A program made the translations under genes and the position numbers. A stretch of 64,000 nt of DNA from Centroberyx gerrardi (lineage: Eukaryota; Chordata; Actinopteri; Beryciformes; Berycidae): contig NC_136017.1 in the NCBI RefSeq assembly GCF_048128805.1, positions 18,464,307 to 18,528,306 on the forward strand, read 5' to 3'. Shown here piece after piece: positions 10,606 to 23,767 of this stretch. A model generated the notes under the pieces. It was not told where the DNA came from, did not search any database, and worked only from the letters and a program-made list of their open reading frames with translations. The number at the start of each line of letters is the position of its first letter. Within the stretch, counting starts at the first letter, position 1.

Positions 10606-11344
10606 TGGCGCTACTTTTTCATCAATGGAGACAGGGCTTCAGATTGCAGAGCTGACAAGCGACAGCGCTTGTTAGCTGCAAGTTGTGGCAAGATGTTGCC
10701 TCCACTTGTTGTTTGGAAGCCTGGCCTTGCCTATGACATCAACATTCTAGTTAAATTGTGATGTGTTGTAGCTGCAACAGGCTCTGGCTGGTGAAGCTGA
10801 CACAGAGCTCTGGGTTAGGGTTAGGGTTAGGGAAAGTTGGGCTTTATGGACAAATTTTGAATGGGAACCTATTGCCATTGCACCCAAAGTAGTCTCAATG
10901 GCATTGAGACGAAAAAAAGTGTACACTTCCAATAGTGATGTATGGGCAAGTGGACGCCGCTTGTGCCGACCTCACTTTTTCACTAGGGACCGCTAGCGAT
11001 GCGTCAGGGTGTCCACTAGCCCTACCCTTGTCCACTTGTAATACCCTTAATGTTAATTTCACTTTACATTGTTGTGTATGGGGAAATTATACTGTAAGTG
11101 GGTGTATGTGTTTTTTTCTTCCCAAATCACCATTTTTTTCATGGAAACTCGCCAAATTTGGCCCAAAGGACCTAAATAAGACACTTTTGGTGGGGACATG
11201 GTCCAAAGGGGTCAAGATGACTTTTTTTTTTTTTTACTCATCCTATCGAGCTGATATTTGGGGGGCAGCATGGCGGACCTAAGGACAATCGCTGGTGTAA
11301 ATTTCCAGCCAATCAGAGGGGTCAAAATTTTCCTTTTGTCCAAT
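10606..11344. other. Unassigned spacer with a short telomeric repeat
   Basis: No gene recognised. It contains a telomere-type (GGGTTA)n stretch at 10812-10832. The rest is single-copy-looking or unknown repeat sequence. Confidence 0.5.
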
Positions 11345-13704
11345 CGTCACCACCTCTGCTGACCTTAGAGGAAACCATTGTGCGCATGAAATCCTCTTCC
11401 TGCTCACTTGACATTATCCCTACTAGGTTCTTGAAAGAAGTATTCAAGACTGTCGGCCCTAATATTCTTTCGATTGTCAACAGCTCACTATCCACTGGCT
11501 CTTTCCCCTCCAGCCTGAAACATGCAGTAGTTCAGCCCTTACTAAAGAAATCATCCTTGGACCCTCTTGTTTTAAAAAAATTTAGACCAATTTCTAAGTT
11601 ACCCTTTCTATCAAAAATTATTGAAAAGATTGTTTCCTCACAATTGATTACTTTTATGAATAAAAATGTCATTTTTAAGGAATTTCAATCAGGCTTCCGG
11701 GCCCTTCACAGCATAGAAACAGCTCTTGTAAAGGTCACTAATGACCTATTGCTTGCTGCTGATTCAGGTGCCTGTTCAGTTTTAATCCTCCTTGATTTGA
11801 GCTCGGCTTTTGATACGGTTGACCATAACATCTTACTCAACCGTTTAGAAAAATGGGTTGGCATTAGGGACTCGGCTCTGGATTGGCTTGGAAGTTTATC
11901 TTCCAACATTAAACATACCGCCAGTAATTTGGGAGTGCTTTTGGATTCTGACCTTTCCTTTGATGGTCAAGTGACGAGAGTTGTGCAATCATGTTTCCTT
12001 CAGCTGAGAAACATCGCTAAAATTAGATCATTTTTATCATACTCAGACCTTGAAAAGGTCATCCACGCTTTTATTTCTTCTCGGCTTGACTACTGTAATG
12101 CCCTTTACTCCGGGATTACCCAGAAAGCCATCTCTCGCCTCCAGCTAATACAGAATGCAGCTGCGAGGCTTTTAACCAATTCCAAAAGACGAGACCATAT
12201 TACTCCCATCCTTGCCTCGCTTCACTGGTTGCCTGTGAGTTTTACAATTGATTTTAAGATTTTGCTGATAACTTTTAAAGCATTACGGGGCCTGGCTCCA
12301 AGCTACATCTCTGACTTGTTAGCCCCCTATGTGCCCGAACGCAGCCTGCGATCCTCAGGTATGGCCCTCCTCAGTGTTCCAAAGTCCTGCTTCATTACAA
12401 AAGGTGACCGAGCTTTTGCTGTCAGGGCCCCTCGATTGTGAAATTCCCTGCCTGAGGATCTCAGGCTAGCAAAGTCAGTATCATCTTTTAAATCTCTCCT
12501 TAAATCCTACTTTATGTAAAGGCTTTTTTTTTAGTGTGGCTGTTATCCCTTCTCTTTACTATTACTATTACTATTTACTATTTTATATCTTGTTTTATTA
12601 TTTTATTTTCCCTTTTATCCCTGTCTTATACTTTCACTTCCTTTAAGCTGACTTTTTGGAGTTTGGAGCCATTGAGAGGTTTTAAGGTTTTTTGTTTTGG
12701 TTTTTTTGCTTTTGTCCGCCTGGGTGGCATTGAATTGGTCGGGAGGTGCAGCTGGGGCGTTGATGGTGTTGCGGACTGCTGTCTCTGTTTCGGATGGCTG
12801 TTCCGGATGGCTGTTCTGTTCTTCGGACTTTCTGTTCATCGGGGAGTCCTCCGTGTGCGGCGGTGGTGGCTTTGCGGACCTTGGGCGTTCTGGCTTTCGG
12901 GTTCTTGGGATGTTCGGGTGGGGGTTTGCCCCGTGCCTCCTGTGGTGCTTGCCGTGGGTGTGGTTGGCTTGTGGGGTGCTTCTCGCGGGCCTTGCAGTCG
13001 GGCTGTTCCCCCGGGTGCTCAATGGAGGTCGGATTGGATGGTTGGGCTGGCCGTCAGGTGCTGCAGGGGACATGGGGTGGGGCTTCGCCTGGATGTCTTG
13101 GGGGCTTGGCGGCTGGAGTGCCTGGGGTCTGCAGGGCTGTCATTGTTGTGCGGAGTGGAGTGGAGTGGAGCAGTTGTTTGGAGTGGAGGCAGTGGTTTGT
13201 GGCATTGTCGGTGTCTTGGCTGTGCCTTTTTTGATCGGTTTGGTGCTGCCTTGGCGGGCGGAGGCATCGGTTTCTTTCAGGGGCATGGGGATTTCTCAGG
13301 GGCTCCAATCTTTTGAACTTTTGAATGGCAGTGTACTTGAAGCCTATCTCCTTTTTAGCGTTTATTTTGTAATTGTGTTTGTTATTCATTACTTTTTTCA
13401 CTCACTTTCTCTTATTAGTTGTAATGTAAGGACAATTTGTTTTGTCTGGGCTTTCATGTGGCTCGGCACACACTTTTATCTGTTTGCATCTGTTTTTAGT
13501 TGTTCGTTTTCTAGTTGTATCCATTTATCTCCTGTATTACCTTTTATTCCTATTTTTTGTTATTTTTTATTTATTTTATTATTCAACTGTTTTATTTATT
13601 TGATTGTGGTACTTCTTCATCATTGTCTCTGGGTTTTTATTGTATGTAAAGCACTTTGTAAACATTGCTTTTAGAAAAGTGCTATACAAATAAAGTTATT
13701 ATGT
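11345..13704 (+). mobile_element. L2/Rex-type LINE with internal deletion and unusual 3' block
   Basis: Coding remnant 11360-12520: LTLEETI, SCSLDIIPT, VVQPLLKKSSLDP, FRPISKLPFLSKIIEKIV, LLDLSSAFDTVDHNILL, then a jump straight to LGVLLDSDLSF, LDYCNALYSGI, RLQLIQNAAARLLT, HWLPV and APSYISDLL. The YADD block is missing (deletion near 11890). After PRL the frame stops at TGA where the family has Trp before NSLP. The 3' end at about 13645-13704 has the familiar AAAGCACTTTGTAA...GTGCTATACAAATAAAG hairpin-like tail. Between coding end and tail lies a G-rich block. The copy is dead. Confidence 0.83.
12688..13315 (+). repeat. G/T-skewed GC-rich block in the LINE 3' region
   Basis: About 630 bp rich in G and T on the plus strand and poor in A, with words such as GGTGGTGG, TTGGCTTGTGGGG and GGAGTGGAGTGGAGTGG. 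It is sharply different from the AT-rich flanks. Both strands stay open in several frames simply because stop codons are rare; no known domain is encoded. Confidence 0.7.
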
Positions 13705-14131
13705 AAATAAATAGAATCCATTGGATTTGTTAACTATTTATTTAAATTAAGTCTTTTATTCTGAATTTCCCCAATGGGATTAATAAAGTGCTGTCTTATT
13801 TTATGAAAGGTCAAATTTCAGTAAAAAAGTTATTTCCAGCCATGCAGGGACCATTTTAAATATTTTCTAAAATGCTGCAGTGAAAATGGAGGATTATTAG
13901 TGGAAGATTATTATTGTTAAAGACTTTATTGTTTTAATTATGTTCTTTTATAGGCTATAGCCTATATAGCCTATATGGTCATGGTATCAGATTGTGGTTT
14001 TCAAGCAAGCAAACAAGGAAGTAAGCGATATTTAACTGATTTAAAAATAATAATAATAATATATTCAGTCACGCTAATTAGGCTGTTTTAAAACCACAAT
14101 CAAATGACATGCGATTTATAATCAGCTCTTA
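13705..14131. other. Spacer with a retroposon-like tail
   Basis: AT-rich, no gene. CTGAATTTCCCCAATGGG with GATTAATAAAG near 13763-13790 resembles a 3' tail common to fish retroposons (inference). Confidence 0.4.
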
Positions 14132-14157
14132 TGAGCGGAGCCGCGAAGCTCCGCTCA
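14132..14157. repeat. 10-bp stem hairpin upstream of atg3
   Basis: TGAGCGGAGC (14132-14141), six-base loop CGCGAA, then GCTCCGCTCA (14148-14157): a perfect GC-rich stem about 455 bp before the atg3 start codon. Confidence 0.85.
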
Positions 14158-14460
14158 GTTTGCCCCAAACGCTTTGTCAATAAAGTTATTTTGACTCGAG
14201 GCTGGGCGGGTTACCGTAAAGACGCCACTGAACGCGCAACAGAATACAAAGTGCGGCTGGCTAGACCGTGGTGTTTCAAGAGACGGCTCACTTGACCGCA
14301 GTTCTATATCCTGTGCAACGAATTGCACAAACCCGCTATGTTCCCACATGTGTGATTTCTTTGCTGCAAAATATCGACATAGTTTGCACACATAGCAACA
14401 TAGATGGTGGATTCAAAATTAAAAGTCTCTGATGGCAACTTTATTTCTGCGCGATCACCT

Positions 14461-14612
14461 CGACTGTTCTCGTGAGAATTCGATACCGGAAGTATTGGTC
14501 GTCTGACATATCATGTGACTTGCTCTTGTGACACTGCATGAGTATGACAAAATAATTATAATTTTAGAAGTACGTGCGAGCCTTACACTTTATCCAGCTA
14601 GAGCTCTGCAAG
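14461..14612 (+). promoter_or_regulatory. atg3: Probable atg3 promoter and 5'UTR
   Basis: The 150 bp before the atg3 ATG lack an obvious TATA box and contain an ETS-type ACCGGAAGT at 14485-14493, an adjoining ATTGG (inverted CCAAT) at about 14494-14498, and TCATGTGACT at 14511-14520, an E-box similar to the CLEAR sites of TFEB-controlled autophagy genes. The transcription start is not visible. The assignment is an inference from position and motifs. Confidence 0.45.
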
Positions 14613-17600
14613 ATGCAGAACGTCATAAACTCAGTGAAAGGCACGGCCCTTGGAGTGGCCGAGTTTCTCACTCCAGTTTTGAAGGTAAACTACATTAGCT
14701 TGCTGATACGTTGTTAGCATTTAATGCTATAACTTAAACACAAACATGTTGATGTCGATGGTATATTGTAGCTAACGGTATAGCATTAATCGTCGCACGT
14801 AATTTCTTGTCGGTGTTAACTATAGCCCTAGATATTGAGTGATGAAGATCTTATGGAATGTCGTGACTTAATGAATACATTTGCACGTCTCCGTTAAAGC
14901 TCGAATTTAACTCTGTTAAAGTACCATCTGTAAAAATCATTTACAGATGGTATGATGTCCCTCTGAGATACTATGTTGCTTTTCTTATTGATTACAGGAA
15001 TCGAAATTCAAAGAGACTGGAGTAATTACACCAGAAGAGGTGAGAACAATACCTGGCAAAAGTCCATCTACAAAAGTTGGGCTATGTTATTTTCAGCCTG
15101 CTTTATCATTAGCATAGCCATTCTCCATCCAGTAGCCTATTCTCAGAATTATCGCTCATTATTATCCCTGTCTTTTGTTTAATATTAGTTTGTAGCTGCT
15201 GGTGATCACTTGGTTCACCACTGCCCCACATGGAAATGGTGAGTACCTGCTTTGAGCTGTATCACAGATATTCCTCAGGTGTGTATCACAGATATTCCTC
15301 ATTGTGATAGGATTCACAGCTGTCTGCAGTACCATTAGTGTTTCAGAGAGTGGTCAAATGAAGAAAGAGTTCACAGCTCAAAAATACTTTAAATTAGACC
15401 AGGGTCAACAGTACTCGCAAACAATGGGAAGTGTGTGTTTTAACCTATATGAAGTACCAGATAGGTGGGATTTACTCCATCAGGGTAGGGCTCTAGGTAA
15501 AATGGCCAAAAATGTTATTACAATAAAATTTTTGATATCGATAATTATCACAAAATACATCAACTTACTTACTTGGGCAATTTGTGCTATTACTCATTAT
15601 GTCTGATAGTGGTCAAGCGTTACATCGGCTTGGCAGATATATCGGGCCGATATTTGCATTTCGTATCATATCAGAAAGTTTTATTTTTATTTTTACGCTT
15701 ACTCTGGTCAAGCGTTACATCGGCTTGGCAGATATATCGGGCCGATATTTGCATTTCGTCTCGTATCACAAAGTTTTCTTTTTCTTTTTACGCCACTCTA
15801 GTGTCCACATATGGCTTCAGAAGACCTCTCTCTACAACAGGGATAGGTAACCATGTGCCGTGGCGGGCCGAGAGTCTGCAGGTTTTCATTCCAAACAAAG
15901 ACGACACCAGCTGTTTCTGTTCCTCTGGTTGAAAGTGTGCTAATCAGTGAAATCCCCTAGTTGGAATGAAAACCTGCAGAATATTAACTTCCTGTAAATA
16001 TGAAACTTGTATCGGCATCCACAACGCATCCTGGCAGCCTGCTAAGAGAGAGATGTTAGGCTAACCTAGTTACGGTTACCTCAGAACATGCTCCAAAACA
16101 TAGCAAATAACCTCACCGCTGCTAAATGAATGTAGGGGAACAGTGTTTCCCACAGGTTGACAGTTTACATGTGGCGGTGGGTTGGGTTAGGGTTAGGGTT
16201 AGGGTTTAGGATAGGGTTACGGTTAGGGTTAGGTGGTTGTGTAGGATTAATGACTTGTCCTTACCGACAATGAGAGTGCGGTGTCCAATGGAACCCAACT
16301 GGTGATCAGACCAGGGCAATATACAATTAAGTCTCTGCACTGCACTGATGTTAACTTTCTGAGTCTTGACTGTGAGTTATAAATCTGTTGTAAAATATGT
16401 TGAGTGTTTTTATAAATATCCGATTAAAAAGTATCAAGTTACTGTTTACAAATATCGTTACTAACACATGCAAGTTTGGAGCAAATTGTGGAATTTTAAG
16501 TTTCACTTTCGTTTTCACAACGGGAGGATCTGTCAGATTGAGTACAATGCTGCTGGTCTACTGGTCTGTGCATCGCCAAATGACAAACATGACGTGATGT
16601 GCACATTAGGCACAGCATTAGTGATCGATTTAGATCAATTTCTATACATTGACCAACTTTTTATTTTGTGGCAGCTGTGCCGATATTGTGGCAGTGCACC
16701 ACAGATGAGCCTATTATATGGGAAAAGCTGGGGGAAACACTGAATTTGGTGTAGAAACTTACTTCAAATTTTATCTTGCAGCAGCCAGGCCTGTGATCAG
16801 TACTGTGGTTACTGCTGGTAGTAATGTTAGTTGGTACTATGATTATTGCTAGTAGTAATGTTATTTGGTTGTATGGTAATCTCACGTAGCCAGACCTCCA
16901 GAGGAGAAATTCAAGCTGTCATCATGCTTCAAAGCACTTTAAACCGCTTCAAATTTTCTGTTGTCTTCACTACTAGCAACTAGTCCCGAAGACAACAGAA
17001 CATTCCCCACTCCTTATATTTGTGTCTTTATATGCAGTGTCAGTCCCTTTGGCCTTTAGAATGACTATCTGTTCCACCATTATTGACATGAGAGGACAGA
17101 CTGCTAAAACTATAGATTTCCCTCTCCCATGTATGCATCACAGCCTGTCGGTCAGGTTTGATAAATCTAACTTTTACCATAGCCTATTGGTAAACATGCT
17201 ATTACATTCCTGTTTTGGGGCAGAGGCTAAAAGCTAAGAGACTGTAAAGGCTTCATCGACTCAATATGTCATCAAGAGCATACTTCTGACAAAAACAAAG
17301 CAAGTCTCAGAAGTTTCCATCCATTTTTATTGTTAGCATAGCTAAATTAAAAAAGGGAAATTGTTTCTACCCGGACAGAAAGACAAACCAGAGGTGCCGT
17401 TTCTGTGGTGTGTGTTTTCAAACTCGGAGCCAATTGAATGGCTGCCTCTGGCTCCCCAAGGTTTCCTTATCCAGCATTTCCTGACAAAAAGTTCTCCAGA
17501 CCTCTGTGAGTTTGAGACAGAGGTGTGGCTACGTTGAGTAGTACTTACATTCATCATCCTGTCAAGGATGATGCTGTGTCAAATGATGAAATGGCTTCAT

Positions 17601-17793
17601 AGTATTACCTGACTCTATGTGGATCTTCAACATGCTCTACAATGCACACTTCTCTGTTTCTTGTCGGATTTGATAATAACACAATATTCCACTCAACCAA
17701 AATGTATTTGTAAATACTAATTGACCCTGGTTGAGTTTCAATTAAGAAAGTTTTGGTTAAGTGATTGATTAATTTGTTTTGATTAAACTGATT

Positions 17794-17834
<41 letters not shown>

Positions 17835-20800
17835 TAAGAGACAATGTAAAGTAATATGGCCTATGTTTCACATCCCTTCTCCCTTTAGGGCATCTGGGGA
17901 AGAGGCCAAGGTGAAGCCATATTTGCCCCAGGATAAACAGTTTCTCCTAACACGCAATGGTATGAGGTGGATTTATGTGTATAGCTTTTCATTTTATTTT
18001 GTTGTTTTCTCCAAATAGTTTTACTCACTGAGGATTGCAGATGGAAGCTGACTGAAATTGCTGTTACAGACCACTTAGTTTAATCACAGTTTACCAATTT
18101 GTATTTGTTATTCCTATGGTCTAGGACAGTCCCATTACTATTCGTGAACATAAACACCTCAAGCTCGAAACTACTATAGATAACAAAAGACTTGAACCTG
18201 TGATGTCTTCAAGATGTAAAATCTGGGTATGCTCCATAGAAAATGAGTTTGAGATGAATGGGAGAGCACCCAGGGGATCTTCTGGAGATAAAGGTACCTT
18301 CCGTGGTTCAGAGCTTACAGCACTACCGTAGAATAAAGCTTCTAGGTATAAAACATTCTGTGGGGCCACAAAATGAGTTTCCCATTAATTGTCTATGGAG
18401 CTCTAGATTTTACATCTCGGTGACACTGGAGATTTGTGTCTTAGTTCTCTGGTTTCTGGCTTTGGGAGAGAGTTGTTGGTGTTCGTGAACATTTATGCGA
18501 CTGTCCTAGACCAGAGTAGTAATAACATACATACAATATTCTTAGTTTATGGTACTCTCTGTTGAATTGTATTGATGCACATGGGCCATCAGGGTACTTG
18601 TGGGGTGTAGTTATCTTGTAAGCAATGCTACCAGTTTCTTTATGCCTGTTAACATTACATCTTAACTGTTACCCTTTCATTTTATGCTCTGTTGATATAC
18701 AGTATATAGGCTAACAAAAGTACAATGTAGCTGCTGAGATTTGGGTCATCAATGGATGAAATCTATGAGTATGCAAGTTTTTTTCCTTCCTGTTTTTTCT
18801 GCTTAGCCCAGCCTCTTTGTTGGTGTATCTGTGTTGACTTTCTGTTTTTGGTCCCTGCTTGCAGTTCCCTGTTACAAGCGCTGTAAACAGATGGAGTATT
18901 CAGATGAGCTGGAAGCCATCATAGAGGAGGATGATGGAGACGGGGGCTGGGTGGACACCTACCACAACTCAGGTTGGACACAGTGTTTCAGTATACAACA
19001 GTCTGCATAGATTTTGCATTGCTGTCCAGTGTGAATGGAACCCCCAACCCTTGCAGTGTTTATAGTGCCCCACTACCCATTGAGCTACACAGGACCACAT
19101 ATCTGCACGTATATGGAGTAATGAAACTCTAATTAACAGATACTTGTGCTTTCACCAGATCCTACTAATTGCCACAAAGTACCACAAACTACCATACAGA
19201 GCCACATAGAACCACAGATTACCACAAAGAACCACAAACTATCATACGGAGCCACAAAGAACCACAAACTACCATACAGAGCCACAAAGAACCACAAACT
19301 ACCATACAGAACCACAAAGAACCACAAACTACCATACGGAGCCACCAAGAACCACAAACTATCATACAGAGCCACAAAGTAGGCTACCGCAAAGAAACAA
19401 AAACTACCATACAGAGCCACAAAGAACCACAGAGTATCGCAAAGAACCACAAAGTACCATCCAGAGCCACAAACTGCCACACTACATATTAGTATCCTAT
19501 ATGTTACATTTAAGTTCCTCACGGTACAACTCGATATATAGTATAGTAGTGTGTATATACACTCACCGGCCACTTCATTAGGTACATCTGTTCAACTGCT
19601 TGTTAACATAAATATCTAATCAGCCAATCACGTGGCAGCAACTCAATGCATTTAGGCATGTAGACATGGTCAAGACGATCTGCTGAAGTTCAAACCAAGC
19701 ATCAGAATGGGGAAGAAAGGTGATTTAAGTGACTTTGAACGTGGCATGGTTGTTGGTGCCAGGCGGGCTGGTTTGAGTAATTCAGAAACTGCTGATCTAC
19801 AGGGATTTTCACGCACAACCATCTCTAGGGTTTACAGAGAATGGTCCGAAAAAGAGAAAATATCCAGTTCTCTGGGCGAAAATGCCTTGTTGATGGCAGA
19901 GGTCAGAGGAGAATGGCCAGACTGGTTCGAGCTGATAGAAAGGCAACAGTAACTCAGATAACCTCTTTACAACTGTGGTGAGCAGAAAAGCGTCTCAGAA
20001 TGCAACACGTCGAACCTTGAGGCAGATGTCACTTTGGTAGTCTGTTGACACTGAGCTGAAAGTTGATACCTACCCAGTATTAGTAAGGTGTACCTAATGA
20101 AGTGGCTGGTGAGTGTATATAACATATAATATATACCGTATATATAGTAATGTAAAGTGTATATATAAAAAGCCACTAGAAGTCGCCAGATAACATCATA
20201 CGCTACTTTGCATATCAATATAACCTACAGTCCCCGCTCTCAGCGGAGGGAGGGCTACCTGTGTGTGGGAAGCGCTGTGATCATCAGATCTCTCTGGATT
20301 AGACAAGCGAGCAAACCGGCGTCAGCCGTACCAATTAATAGCCAAATGCTTTGGGATTCAACACATTAACATTGTTCCCCATGGTCAGAAAAAATCGCCA
20401 GATTTGTCACTAGTATAAAAGCCTTATTTTATATTTTAATTAATTTATCACGGTATCCACGGTATTGCAAAATCCATATCATGGCAGAACGTCATACCAG
20501 TGTTGACTATAACACTGGTTTACCGCCCACCCCTACCACAAACTAGGTAGGCTGCTTTATGGCATGTTTTGTGGTACTTGGTGGCATGCTTTGTGGGTTC
20601 TTTGTGGCATTCTTTGTGGTACTTTGTGACCTGCTTTGTGGGTTCTGTGTGGCATGCTTTGTGGTACTTTGTGGTAGTTTATGGAGATTAGTAGGACTCC
20701 ACTCACTGTTATCGAAGAGCATTTGTAGAAGCGTTGTAGTTGGATATTGAATTATGCATTTCAGTGGGCATTAATCACCACCAAAATGTGTTAATTTATA

Positions 20801-23726
20801 TTAGTAATCTCAAGACTATCAAACAACATTAGATATTTATCAGCAAATCCTGAGGTCATTCACAATTTGTGAGTTGTTTCTATATAGTTGAAATGTAGTG
20901 AGTTGAAATCTAAATCATCTTTTAGATTTCAAGGTCCCAAAACATCTACCTTGTATACCATTACATGGTCCCCATACACCTGCATTGTGGTCATAGAAGT
21001 ATCCCACAGCTAGAGGTTATGGTCCAAATGTCACTGTAAACCCAGAAAGATAGATTCACCCTGTAGGTTGTCAGTTGACCATCACTGATGTACAATATCA
21101 CAGCTGGTAGGTAACACATTATTGGGACTTTTTGGTAATTTCATGACTTACCAACTGACGATTAACTAGGTATGTCCTATGGTGGTAATTTTATTAGCTC
21201 CACTCCCCATTTCAGGTTTACCAACTCACCATGTTGTAGTTACAATCTCTGATAGTAAATACCCGACGTTATCAGTCGGTCATCAAATTACCATCTGGCG
21301 ACATAGGCTAGGTGCTTAGGTTAACTAAAAATTATGAACAAATGCAATGAAACTGCAAAATATGGTATAATGGCAATCATTTTTTCATATGTTCTTGATT
21401 TACTAATTTACCTACTGTAGAAGAAGATGCAGATCACAATAGTTTTAATTTCCTAGTTAAAAATGTATGACTGGGCACCTGACTCGGTATTGTTTTTATT
21501 GTGGTTTTTAGCATTGTAGTAGACCTCCCAGGGTGGATTAGTGAATTACCTGTACTGTCACACCAGCGAGAATAAAAAATTAGCCTCCTGGTCTCAGTTT
21601 TCAAAATATAACCCTTACTGGTAAGCAGGGTGCGATTTACCGGGGGGGATGGGGTTTTCACGCACGGATTATAGAAGTTGCGTTCTTTCCAGCTCATAAA
21701 TTTGCAGAGCTGTGGATAAAAGAAGGTCAACACTCCTATGCCTATGATCCATCTACAGGGAAAAGTGTAAAAACAGAAGGAGGTCCGTCATCAAGTCTAA
21801 TTGTTTTGTTAAAAGAACGGTATGTGAGAACGGTATGTGAGAAATCTTTCTTCCTTTGTCAGCATCGCTGCTGTCCACAAACGCATGCTGACTAGCAAAC
21901 CATAGCTGACATCACCTGGGCCAGACGCATAAGACTGTGTAGATTCAAGCCAAAGCAGCCACTGTATCCTTACGCACAGCCATTATGCACCGGCACTGCT
22001 ATATATTGTGAGCCATAATGGCCTAAAAAAAGCAGAACAAGCTCTGATCTAGGACATAGGAGATAGCAGTCGGTCAGTAAGGGTTTTGAATCTTTGTTTC
22101 TGGGTTAGATTTGGATTTAGGCTGTTGTCAGGCTTTGTTGTGGCTGAGCACTTCCTGATTTCACTCTCTGAGTTTCGATAGGTGGGTCAGCTGACGTGGG
22201 TCACGCCCTCTATCTGTTGCTTTGTTGTGGAAATCTGAAAGGGGCGGGATTTTCACTAAACTCTTAAAAAGAGAGATTGAACTGAGCTCCAAATCAGAAC
22301 AACCTCTGATCTAGGACATAGGAGATAGCAGTCGGTCTGTAAGGGTTTTGAATCTTTGTTTCTGGGTTAGATTTGGACTTAGGCTGTTGTCAGGCTTTGT
22401 TGTGGCTGAGCACTTCCTGGTTTCACTCTCTGAGTTTCGATAGGTGGGTCAGCTGATGCGGGTCATGCCCTCTATCTGTTGCTTTGTTGTGGAAATCTGA
22501 AAGGGGCGGGTTCAGCCGTGGTAACGAGCTGTGACTGGGCACAGCTGTGGCATTTCCTGGTATTTAAACACGTAAGCTGCACTATAGTGTCAACGGAAGC
22601 GTCAGTCCTTCTTGTGTGAAGACCTAATTGGGTAAAGATCTTCGAGTCTACCTGTGCGAGTCCACTGAGCAAGGACACTGATACTCTCTTATTTACTAAC
22701 CTATCAAAGACTGAGCTCTTTGTCATCCCAGCCAGTCCCTCTGTACAACAACAGATCAGTATCTAACCCAAACCCTAACCCAACCAGCCCAAAACAGCAC
22801 ATGTCACTCCGCTGTTCATATCCCTCCACTGGCTCCCAGTTGCTGCCCACATCAAGTTCAAGTCCTTGATGCTCGCCTACAAAGCAGCAACCAAAACGGC
22901 TCCCACCTACCTGAACTCCCTCATTCAGGTCTACGCTCCCTCCCGCTCACTATGCTCTGCCAAGCAGCCGCGCCTGGTGCTGCCACCACAACAAGGTCCT
23001 AAGTCTCCATCCAGACTCTTCTCTTCTGTGGTTCCTCGGTGGTGGAATGAGTTACCAAAATCCATTCGATCCACAGAGTCCCTCTCAATCTTTAAGAAAA
23101 GGCTAAAGACCCAGCTCTTTAGCGAACACCTTCTCACCTGATGGACTGTGTAATCTATAAAAAAAAAATCTATCTGCCTCTATGCATTGCCTCTATGCAC
23201 TGCCTCGTAGCACCTATGTCCTGTTGGACCAGAACTTAGCTTTATGGCACTTACTCTCATTGTTCTCTCCTGACTAGATCCTTGCTTGTGTTGTATTAAA
23301 ATCTCATATGTACGTCGCTTTGGATAAAAGCGTCTGCCAAATGGGAAATTGTATTGTAAATTGTAATTGATCACACCAGTAGGTGTAATTTATTATCTGA
23401 TGTGCGTTATTCCTATTCCCACATTACTGTATGATATGGTCACAATATGGAAACCTATTTACGCCACTAGAATAGAAATCAGGCTTGCAGAAAAAGGATG
23501 TTAACCCACACATCTATAAATATTTAACTCTGTTGAGACCTAATATGCTACTATGGCGCGCTGAAAAGATTAAGGCGCAAAATAAAATGTCGCACAAATT
23601 ATCTCTTTGATATTATCCTTCTCTTTGCCACATAGCTATATCACACTCACCACAGCTGACTCAGAAAGTGTACGCATGCTTGCATGGAGGTACACACATT
23701 CCCACAGCATTCTCCTACTCAGAATC

Positions 23727-23767
<41 letters not shown>

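Larger units (their letters stand above)
19161..20695. mobile_element. Composite element with inverted VNTR arms
   Basis: CCTACTAAT at 19161-19169 is mirrored at 20687-20695. Inside each end is a VNTR of ACCACAAAGTACCACAAACT-type units: left arm 19170-19485 on plus, right arm 20555-20686 as the reverse complement. A Tc1-like element and about 400 bp of AT-rich sequence lie between. The layout suits a DNA transposon whose subterminal repeats expanded, but no target duplication is clear. Confidence 0.6.

Noticed and set aside
12534..13674. Overlapping frames of 260 and 325 codons with hydrophobic stretches
   Set aside because: G/T-rich block lacking stop codons in several frames on both strands; lies inside LINE 3' sequence.
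19133..19573. 146-codon minus frame with [14 protein letters not shown] repeats
   Set aside because: VNTR translation, open on both strands.
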